In this document: in pieces, positions 58,501 to 64,000 of the stretch
Position numbering within the stretch: the first letter of the stretch is position 1
Layout of the letters: each line of letters starts with the position of its first letter
Assembly: GCF_008087625.1 (NCBI RefSeq)
Contig: NZ_CP042997.1
Span: forward strand, 4,650,001 to 4,714,000
Direction: 5' to 3'
Origin: Aquisphaera giovannonii
GTDB taxonomy: Bacteria > Planctomycetota > Planctomycetia > Isosphaerales > Isosphaeraceae
Length of the DNA: 64,000 bases
Made by a program: the position numbers and the translations under genes
Notes under the pieces: generated by a model
Told to the model about the DNA's origin: nothing
Databases searched by the model: none
The model's input: the letters and a program-made list of their open reading frames with translations, nothing else

Positions 58501-61381
58501 CGCCGCCGCTGCTGGAGGAGTTGCCGCCGACGGTGCAGTTGGTCAGCGTCGTCGCGGCGTTCTGGCTGTACAGGCCCCCGCCGTATCCGCCGGCGGAGTT
58601 GCCCGATACAATGCTGTCCATCAGGGTCGTTGTCGCATCCTTGGTATACACCCCGCCGCCGTTTCCGGACGCGGTGTTTCCGCTGACGGTACAGTTCGTC
58701 AAGGTGGTCGTGCCACCGTTATTCGTATAGACGCCGGCGCCATAGCCGGCGGTATTTCCGCTGGCGGTGCAGTCGGTCAGCGAGACGGTGCTTCCGGAGT
58801 TGAACACCGCGCCCTGGAGGCCGGTGTTTCCGGTGATGGTGCAGTCGGTCAGACTGGCCGAACCACCCCCGTTGACGTAGATGCCAGCGCCATTCACGGT
58901 TGCGGAGTTGTCGCCGACGGTGCAGTCGGCCAGCGTGGTGGTGCCGCCGGTGTTGCTATACACGCCGCCGCCGTTGTTCCCGGCGGAGTTGCCGCTCACG
59001 GTGCAAGAGGTCAGCGTGAGATTGCCGCCGTAGTTGGCCAGGCCACCGCCGTTCTGGGCGCTGCCGCCGGTGATCGTCATCCCCGAGATCGTAGCGGTGA
59101 CTCCTCCGTCAACCTGGAACACCCGGCTCGCCCCGTGGGCATCGACCGTCACGCCCCCATCCGGGCCGGTGATGGCCTCGGTCCCGGACGCGCCGCTCAG
59201 CTCGAGCTGGCCGCGCGTCAGCGTGATCGTCTGGCCGCCGGCGAAGACCGTCGGGTCGAAGGTGATCGTCTGGCCCGGTAGGGCGTTGGCTCCCGCAATC
59301 GCCTCACGAAGGCTGGTTGTGCCGCTATAGAAATCGAAGTCGTCGGCCGTGGTATTGACCACGAAGCTGGGTGCGATCACGGTCAAGATGTCGGCGGTGC
59401 TCGTGATACCCACCATCGACGCGGTGATCGCAGTCGTACCCAGGGACAGGGCCGAGGCCACGCCGGTGCCGCTGATCGTGGCCACCGACGGCGTCGCCGA
59501 CTCCCAGTCGGTCACGAGACGTGTGACATCCCCGGTCGAGCCGTCGGCGAAGGTCCCGATGGCGGTGAGCTGCCCCACGACGCCCAGGGCCAGCTCCGGG
59601 TTGCCGGGAGAGAGCGCGATCGACACCATCGCCAGGTTCGTGAGGCTGTACGAGAGCACGCCCGGGGCGCCGTTGGCCGTGGCCGTGACGGTGTAGCTGC
59701 CGGCGAGGCCGTTGTTCGCGGCCGTGACGCTCACCGTGCCGCCGACGCCGATGGCCGCCGGGCTATCGAGCACCGCCGACGCGCCACTATCCGGCGGGGT
59801 GAATGTGACCAGGCCCCCCGCCACCGGCTCGTCCGGGTTGTTCGCCGTGACCGTCGCGACCAGCGGCGCGGGGAACACGGCGCCTGCCGTCTGGCCGCTT
59901 CCCGAGGTGTAGGCGAGGGTGAACCCGCTCGACTCGAAGGCCCCGATGTCCACGACGCCGTCGACGACGCGGGGCAGGCCGCGCTGGTCGGTGGTGACGC
60001 CGTCGGGGATGAGGGCATTGCTGCCCGCGCCGATCGCCGGGCTGCCCGGGAGCAGGGCCATCGTCCGGGTCGGGCCGCCGTAGTCGCCCAGCGGCGCCAG
60101 CACGGGATTGAGCGGCGCGGCGACGGTGCCGGTCAGGTCCGTGCCGACCCAGCCGGAGCTGCCGTCGGCCTCGCCGATCAGGTTGTTCCCCGGGGAGGCG
60201 ACGACGCCTGCGACGTCCGGGCCCGTGCCGGCCGTGTTCCCGGCGATGATCGTGTTGGACAGCGTGGTCGCGCCGTAGTTGGAGGTGGCCAGGCCGCCGC
60301 CGTTGCGGCCCGAGGAGTTGCCGCTGATGGTGCAGCCGGTCAGCGTAGCATTGCCGTCATTGTACACACCGCCTCCGTTGTCGCCCGAGGAATTGCCGCT
60401 GATGGTGCAGTTGGTCAGCGTGGCGAACGTGCTGTAGCCGTTGTCCAGGCCTCCGTGGGAGTTGCCGCTGATGGTGCAGTTGGTCAGCGTGGCCCTGCCC
60501 ACGGACGACCCGCGCCCGCGGTCGACCACGCCGGTGCCCGAGTTGCCGCTGACGGTGCAGTCGGTCACCGTGGCCGGGCCATAACCGATGTAAAGGCCGT
60601 CGCCGGAGCTGCCGCTGATGGTGCAGCCGGTCACCGTGGCCGAGACAGCACGCCTCATGTGCACACCGGTGCGGCCGTTGCCGCTGACGGTGCAGTCGGT
60701 GAGCGTGACCGTGCCATTATTGAGGTACAGGCCGCCGCTATTGCCGGTGAAGGAGCACCTGGTCATCGTGATCGTGCCGAAGCTGGTTACACCGCCATTG
60801 GAAAATGTGGCGGTACTGCCGGTGATCGCGCAGTCGGTCAGCGTGGCCGTTCCATCATTGTAGAGGGCGCCGGGGGCGAAGAAGCCTGTGTTGTCGCTGA
60901 AGGTGCATCCGGTCAGGGTGATCGTGCCTTGATTGTACAGGCCGCCGGCGGCGAAGAAGCTGTTGCCCCCGGTGATCGTGAGATTCGAGATCGACGCCGT
61001 GACACCCCGGTCGACCTGGAACACCCCGTTGGCATTATTCCCGTTGACTGTCACGCCCGCCGCCGGGCCTGTGATCGTCTCGGTCCCGGACGTGTCGCTC
61101 AGCTCGAGCTGGTTGCCGTTCAGCGTGATCGTCTGCGGGGTGGCGAAGACGCCGGCGTCGAAGTCGATCGTGTTGTCACCCCCGGAATTCGCCTGCGCGA
61201 TGGCCCATCGCAGGGTGCCATCGCTGCCGTCGTCGAGCGTGCTGGTGACGGTGAATGTCGACAGGAGCTGGCGGTCCTCCAGCGCCAGCAAGGACGGCCG
61301 CAGCCGCCGCCGTTGCCGTCTCCGTGCCTCGACCGTTGCCCGCCCGATTGCTCGCCGATCGCTCGCTGTGCTGAGCTTCAT
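55505..61381 (-). CDS. giant exported beta-helix surface protein with LEDR-type N-terminus
   Basis: The start is ATG 61379-61381 with AAGGAA three to four bases before. The product is 1958 residues. RPSLLALEDRQLLSTFTVTSTLDDG (about 28-52) is the planctomycete export motif running into the first beta-helix. Two large right-handed beta-helix regions (about 45-450 and 670-1450) consist of coils such as TVSGNSAGNNGGGLY and TTTLTNCTVSGNSA. A bacterial-Ig-like segment (about 600-660, with a BIG2-type ATPSVATISGTGVAS) separates them. The last 400 residues form another beta-rich domain (GNASINTAGIVYINS). It is probably a cell-surface adhesin or matrix protein. Confidence 0.88.
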   Translation of the reverse strand: MKLSTASDRRAIGRATVEARRRQRRRLRPSLLALEDRQLLSTFTVTSTLDDGSDGTLRWAIAQANSGGDNTIDFDAGVFATPQTITLNGNQLELSDTSGTETITGPAAGVTVNGNNANGVFQVDRGVTASISNLTITGGNSFFAAGGLYNQGTITLTGCTFSDNTGFFAPGALYNDGTATLTDCAITGSTATFSNGGVTSFGTITMTRCSFTGNSGGLYLNNGTVTLTDCTVSGNGRTGVHMRRAVSATVTGCTISGSSGDGLYIGYGPATVTDCTVSGNSGTGVVDRGRGSSVGRATLTNCTISGNSHGGLDNGYSTFATLTNCTISGNSSGDNGGGVYNDGNATLTGCTISGNSSGRNGGGLATSNYGATTLSNTIIAGNTAGTGPDVAGVVASPGNNLIGEADGSSGWVGTDLTGTVAAPLNPVLAPLGDYGGPTRTMALLPGSPAIGAGSNALIPDGVTTDQRGLPRVVDGVVDIGAFESSGFTLAYTSGSGQTAGAVFPAPLVATVTANNPDEPVAGGLVTFTPPDSGASAVLDSPAAIGVGGTVSVTAANNGLAGSYTVTATANGAPGVLSYSLTNLAMVSIALSPGNPELALGVVGQLTAIGTFADGSTGDVTRLVTDWESATPSVATISGTGVASALSLGTTAITASMVGITSTADILTVIAPSFVVNTTADDFDFYSGTTSLREAIAGANALPGQTITFDPTVFAGGQTITLTRGQLELSGASGTEAITGPDGGVTVDAHGASRVFQVDGGVTATISGMTITGGSAQNGGGLANYGGNLTLTSCTVSGNSAGNNGGGVYSNTGGTTTLADCTVGDNSATVNGAGIYVNGGGSASLTDCTITGNTGLQGAVFNSGSTVSLTDCTASGNTAGYGAGVYTNNGGTTTLTNCTVSGNTASGNGGGVYTKDATTTLMDSIVSGNSAGGYGGGLYSQNAATTLTNCTVGGNSSSSGGGLFINSGTLTLTDSMVSDNSVGGGISGGIWIRGDNTTATLAGCTISGNYAGNSGGGLYIDGGNTATLAGCTFTDNLGGNAGGGVCNMGTAMLDTCTFTNNLANQGVGGGLANFGTATLTNCTVSGNTDIYRGGGGVGNFGMLTLTNCTVSDNVGIYCDGGGLFNYSGPGVYNSQGTMTLTNCTVSGNSASVNGGGVFSQGTTTLTDCTVSGNSAGNNGGGLFNNHGATSLTDCTVSGNSASHSGGGLADFGTATLTSCTVSGNSADNGGGVYLNFGGSATLTNCLVSRNSASVGPYSNGGGVDIHGGGTVTLTNCTITGNTGVAGAGMINQFSTAILTDCTISDNSASADGLPWSFAGNAGGLSNFAGTTTLTNCTFSGNSASKTGGGLYASNGATTTLTNCTVSGNSADNGGGLASDFDTTIMLGNTIVAGNMAGTGPDVSGVVTSLGNNLIGETDGSSGWVGTDLTGTVVTPLNPLLAPLGDYGGPTQTMALLPGSPAIDAGSNALIPDGVTTDQRGLPRVVNSVVDIGAFESSGFTIAVTSGSGQSTGVLTAFPNPLVATVTANNPDEPVAGGLVTFTPPSSGASATLSGSPATVGGDGSASVTATANGVTGSYAVTATASGITTPASFRLTNLQLIIALDPSASGALSLSGNASINTAGIVYINSSSSSALTASGNANVTAQAIDVHGRFVRSGNAGLNPTPVAGAPVLAVASLPLPSAAGMTNHGSLSLGGNSSTTIQPGIYTRISVTGNARLTMAPGIYIIEGGGFSASGFSSVSGSGVMIVNAGSNYPAAGGSYGGISLGGNATFNLSPASSGIYAGIVLFQPSDNTKAMSVTTNASGIAGTIYAPAVTLSESGNAALNASLIVKRLSLSGNGAANGPRAAGCATAGIRSNAVAASVKIAATSSSIGAVSVLEQAAPATIPTRMKVKLTDALGNNVGASRLPVVSMAATSAGDFVPQALPVGSPMDNLVTINPTTVTSRFSLKSKGSRLFA

Positions 61382-61407
61382 CGTTCCTTCGCTCCTGCGG
61401 TGGTGAG

Positions 61408-61434
61408 TCACCCCGGTGATGAACAAACTCTCTC
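61408..61434 (-). promoter_or_regulatory. conserved leader element, copy 2
   Basis: Read on the minus strand: GAGAGAGTTTG then TTCATCACCGGGGTGA, starting about 53 bases before the giant gene's ATG. It matches the copy at 55165-55191 with three differences. Confidence 0.6.
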
Positions 61435-61483
61435 AAAGGCTTGACGGACCTCGACCCTGCGCCGCGTCGGCGCGGCGCCCTCG

Positions 61484-61534
61484 GTAGGGCGGGTGCAACC
61501 CGCCCGTGGAGTCGGTGGGTTTCACCCATCCTAC
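61484..61534. repeat. palindromic repeat with GTAGG/CCTAC ends
   Basis: Inside is the stem GGGCGGGT (61487-61494) / ACCCGCCC (61498-61505), then GGTGGGTTTCACCC. The ends GTAGG and CCTAC pair. A degenerate copy is at about 55255-55300 (GGAGTCGGCGGGCTGCACCC). Confidence 0.6.
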
Positions 61535-62697
61535 GAATGCGATGATGTTTGCGCATGCCCGTTCACGGCCGGCGCCCGCAGCGCCGGCGACACGTCGGCC
61601 AGGGCCGCGTCGGGGACCACGAACGAGTTCTCCAGCAGGGTCTCGTCGTCGTTGATCAGCTCGGGGAAGCGCCGGCCCGGCAGCACCGTCACGGCGAAGA
61701 CCTCCTGCACGGCGGTCTCGAACCGGAGGAGCCCGACCACCCGACCATTCCTCAGGTCGATCGCGCAGACGCCGCAGGCCCGCTCCTCCGCCGCCAGCCG
61801 CTCGGTGATCGGGATGCCGCTGAACACGGCGCTCTCGCGGACCTGCGACAGGCCGACGAAGGCCAGGTTGCCGGCGAAGTCCACGCCGCGGGTGAAGCCG
61901 GGGACCTCGGCGACGGGCACGTACTTGCGAGCGTCCGGGTCGATGTAGCCGAACGTGCCCGCCCCCGACTCGCACACCCAGAGCCGGCCGCCGTACCACC
62001 GCGGCGAGTGGGGCATCGACAGCCCGCGGGCGATCACCCGGCCCGAGTCCACGTCCATCACGATGCCGCCCCCGGCCTTGTTGGCCCGCCAGCCGGCCGG
62101 CTCGTCGGTCTCGCCCAGCGCCGTGACGTAGCGAGGGCGGCCGTCGACCATGCCCAGGCCGTTGAGGTGGCAGCGGTCGGTGGGCTCCAGCGCGGTGACG
62201 AACGGCGGCCGCCACCGCGGCGCGAAGCTGGCCGAGCCGTCCAGCGTGCAGAGGCAGGAGAACCGGGTGTTGACGACCCAGAGTTCGTTGCCGGTCCCCC
62301 AGGCCATCTCGTGGATCTGGATGTTGCCCGTGACATGGCTGGAGCGGGGCAGGAAGCAGGCGTCGTGGCGGCCCGGCGGCGCCAGCCTGGCCGTCACGGC
62401 CGGGACGTCGACGAACTCCCAGACCTGGATCTTGGTGCCGACGGCCAGCCGGTCGCCGGCCAGGGCCATGCCCATGGGGGCCTGGAAGCCGCGGAAGTGG
62501 GTGTTGAGGTGGTCCCCCTCGTCGCGGACCAGCACGAGCTTGCCGGCCTGGTAGGTGGTGACCAGCAGCGATGCGCCGAGCTGCCGCAAGAGCGAGGGGA
62601 AGTTCGACGTGTGCACCGCCCGCAACGGGGCCGGGTCGGCGGCCCCGGTGGGGTCGAGGTCGAGCGTCGGTTCGGCGGGGGAGGTGGCCGTCGCCAT
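61531..62697 (-). CDS. TIGR03032 family protein
   Basis: The start is ATG 62695-62697, giving 388 residues; the frame is open further upstream. No signal peptide is seen. LLRQLGASLLVTTYQAGKLVLVR, WELWVVNTRFSCLCTL-like text (NELWVVNTRFSCLCTL), CHLNGLGMVDGRPRYVTALGETD and WRANKAGGGIVMDVDSG are the signatures of TIGR03032, a beta-propeller-like family often found in cyanobacteria and planctomycetes. The function is unknown. It lies upstream of the giant beta-helix gene on the same strand, separated by a palindromic repeat. Confidence 0.88.
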   Translation of the reverse strand: MATATSPAEPTLDLDPTGAADPAPLRAVHTSNFPSLLRQLGASLLVTTYQAGKLVLVRDEGDHLNTHFRGFQAPMGMALAGDRLAVGTKIQVWEFVDVPAVTARLAPPGRHDACFLPRSSHVTGNIQIHEMAWGTGNELWVVNTRFSCLCTLDGSASFAPRWRPPFVTALEPTDRCHLNGLGMVDGRPRYVTALGETDEPAGWRANKAGGGIVMDVDSGRVIARGLSMPHSPRWYGGRLWVCESGAGTFGYIDPDARKYVPVAEVPGFTRGVDFAGNLAFVGLSQVRESAVFSGIPITERLAAEERACGVCAIDLRNGRVVGLLRFETAVQEVFAVTVLPGRRFPELINDDETLLENSFVVPDAALADVSPALRAPAVNGHAQTSSHS

Positions 62698-63006
62698 GGT
62701 GCCTTGCCTGCTTTCGTCAAGAGGTGAGACGTGGGATCCGCGGCGCATGGGACGATCGCTCCGGCCGCCGGGTCGGACGGGGCGTGTACGAACGGCCGGG
62801 GGATCGGTGGGCTGGACGCGCCCGAAGGAGTTCGAGCTCAATATCGAGCGTCGCGGCCCCGGTCGGGCTTCGACCGGGGCCGGATCTCCGCGACTGCCCC
62901 TTATACCGCGGGGGTACCGCGATCATTGACCGGGCCCGATGAAAAATCGGCGAGTTCCGTCCACATCCGTTTGAAACCCGCGGTATCCATAAGTATTGTG
63001 GATGAA
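62698..63006. other. intergenic region between divergent genes
   Basis: A 309-base gap between the divergent TIGR03032 and ECF sigma genes. It holds the strong hairpin at 62855-62881 and an AT-richer patch at about 62940-63005 that probably contains the sigma-gene promoter. Confidence 0.5.
62855..62881. other. perfect 11-bp stem, 5-base loop hairpin
   Basis: GGCCCCGGTCG (62855-62865), loop GGCTT, CGACCGGGGCC (62871-62881). No T tract follows on either strand, so it is not a standard terminator. It may be a regulatory site or a repeat remnant. Confidence 0.6.
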
Positions 63007-63645
63007 ATGTCACCACCCCCAGGTGAGATCCCGGGCCTCGTCGTCCGAGCCGCCGCCGGCGATCGCGTGGCCATTGCTGAGCTGCTCGAGCGCTACCGGG
63101 GCCGGCTGAGGCGGATGGTGGCCTTGCGCCTCGACCCCCGGCTCCAGGGGCGAGTCGACCCCTCGGACGTGATCCAGGAGGGCTACCTGGCGGCGATGCG
63201 GCGGATCGACGAATTCATTCGGAATCCGTCGGTTCCGTTCTATATCTGGCTCCGGTTCCTGGTCGGCCAGCAGGTGCATGACCACTACCGGCGGCACCTG
63301 GCCACGCCCAGCCGCGACGTCGGCCGCGAGGTCTCGATCGATCGGGGTGTCATGCCCGGCGCCAGCACCGGGATCCTGGCGGCCCGGCTCCTCGGCAAGC
63401 AGTCCAGCCCCAGCGACGCGGCGGTGCGGGCCGAGCGGAAGGCCCAGCTCCAGGAGGCTCTCGAACGGATGGACCCGCTGGACCGCGAGGTCCTCGTCCT
63501 GCGCCACTACGAGCAGATGACCAACGGCCACGCCGCCGCGGCCCTGGGCCTGAGCCAATCGGCCGCGAGCAAGCGCTACGCCCGGGCGGTGCAACGGCTC
63601 AGGGAGATCCTGGCCGCCTTGCCGGGCGAGGAGTCCGGGCCCTGA
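63007..63645 (+). CDS. planctomycete-type ECF sigma factor
   Basis: Start taken at ATG 63007; GTG 62998 is an alternative. The product is 212 residues. Region 2 ([45 protein letters not shown]) and [22 protein letters not shown] are hallmarks of the planctomycete-specific sigma subfamily. Region 4 is [44 protein letters not shown]. It is three bases upstream of a kinase gene, the second ECF-kinase pair in the window. Confidence 0.93.
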   Translation: MSPPPGEIPGLVVRAAAGDRVAIAELLERYRGRLRRMVALRLDPRLQGRVDPSDVIQEGYLAAMRRIDEFIRNPSVPFYIWLRFLVGQQVHDHYRRHLATPSRDVGREVSIDRGVMPGASTGILAARLLGKQSSPSDAAVRAERKAQLQEALERMDPLDREVLVLRHYEQMTNGHAAAALGLSQSAASKRYARAVQRLREILAALPGEESGP

Positions 63646-63647
63646 GC

Positions 63648-64000
63648 ATGAGCGAACCGACCTGCGACCGCGATCCCTGGGAGCTCGTCGCCGAGTCGTT
63701 CCTGGCCCGCTACCGGGCCGGCGAGCGGCCGAGCATCGAGGAGTACGCCGCCCGCCACCCCGAGCTGGCCGATCGGATCCGCTGGCTGATGCCGGCGCTG
63801 GTGAGGATGGAGCAGGACCTGTCGCTCGACCCCGCCCGGGCCGCCCCGCCCCGCCGGCCGGGGGGGGCCCCGGGCGGGTCGAGGCGGCTGGGTGACTATC
63901 GCATCCTCCGGGAAATCGGCCGGGGCGGGATGGGGGTGGTGTACGAGGCCGAGCAGGTCAGCCTGGGCCGCCGGGTGGCCCTGAAGGTCCTGCCCCGGGA
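63648..64000 (+). CDS. Ser/Thr protein kinase, N-terminal part (cut by window end)
   Basis: ATG 63648 begins two bases after the sigma-factor stop. The 117 visible residues start [45 protein letters not shown], the short N-terminal tag of planctomycete kinases. The kinase domain begins [23 protein letters not shown] then [11 protein letters not shown], with the glycine loop GRGGMG and the catalytic Lys. The rest, possibly with WD40 or other sensor repeats, lies beyond the window. Confidence 0.9.
   Translation, partial: MSEPTCDRDPWELVAESFLARYRAGERPSIEEYAARHPELADRIRWLMPALVRMEQDLSLDPARAAPPRRPGGAPGGSRRLGDYRILREIGRGGMGVVYEAEQVSLGRRVALKVLPR

Noticed and set aside
55337-59281. A very long open frame on the strand opposite the giant beta-helix gene
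   Set aside because: It mirrors the sense coils, giving repetitive Gly/Val/Arg-rich text with no recognisable domain and no ribosome site; it follows from the repetitive GC-rich codons of the real gene.

Overview
The window is high-GC DNA (about 70 percent by eye) from a planctomycete, most likely of the Isosphaeraceae (Singulisphaera / Paludisphaera / Aquisphaera type). The evidence is the gene content: ECF sigma factors paired with Ser/Thr kinases, one kinase carrying a long WD40 propeller array; a sigma factor fused through a membrane helix to a DUF1559-like domain; exported proteins that begin with a 'LEDRxLLS' motif; a PEP-CTERM remnant; right-handed beta-helix proteins; TIGR03032 and DUF4058 proteins; and many dispersed palindromic repeats between genes. 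I see no rRNA, tRNA, CRISPR array, insertion sequence or prophage.

Layout. 1-5445: end of a SpoIIE-type phosphatase, a secreted unknown, an SDR, a small lipoprotein, a two-gene nuclease cassette (RusA-like resolvase plus PD-(D/E)XK protein with an RxxxxH motif) and a zinc-ribbon PrsW-type membrane protease. 5693-10701: secreted esterase, SppA protease and a PA0069-type radical SAM protein, all on the minus strand. 10959-15046: two ABC-2 exporter sets (ATPase plus permease). 15246-20132: RluE-type pseudouridine synthase, an XPB-like helicase, a DUF4058 protein and a Bax1/DUF790 nuclease. 20324-26726: ABC exporter, membrane protein fused to a spermidine-synthase-like domain (interrupted in frame by two palindromic repeats), and a divergent SDR/TetR pair with two matching operators. 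26745-32635: metallophosphoesterase, small membrane protein, and an apparent operon of ECF-DUF1559 sigma factor, secreted beta-propeller and ABC-2-type permease.

32908-46160: beta-helix protein, REC-GGDEF diguanylate cyclase, 'LEDR' beta-helix protein, GAF-PAS histidine kinase, alpha/beta hydrolase, CPBP protease remnant, sialidase-like protein, then an SBP56-like protein followed by a CusB-like metal efflux adaptor. 46523-54835: ECF sigma factor plus WD40 kinase, DUF4142-like exported protein, a toxin-antitoxin pair whose toxin is frameshifted at a G7 tract, and threonine ammonia-lyase. 54881-64000: PEP-CTERM stub, a 1958-residue beta-helix surface protein that shares its upstream leader with the stub, a TIGR03032 protein, and a second ECF sigma factor plus kinase, cut by the window edge.

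Functionally the region is mostly envelope, export and signalling. The items most worth a second look are the RusA/PD-(D/E)XK cassette, the bacterial XPB-Bax1 pair, the palindromic elements translated inside a gene, the duplicated leader, and the G7-interrupted toxin.
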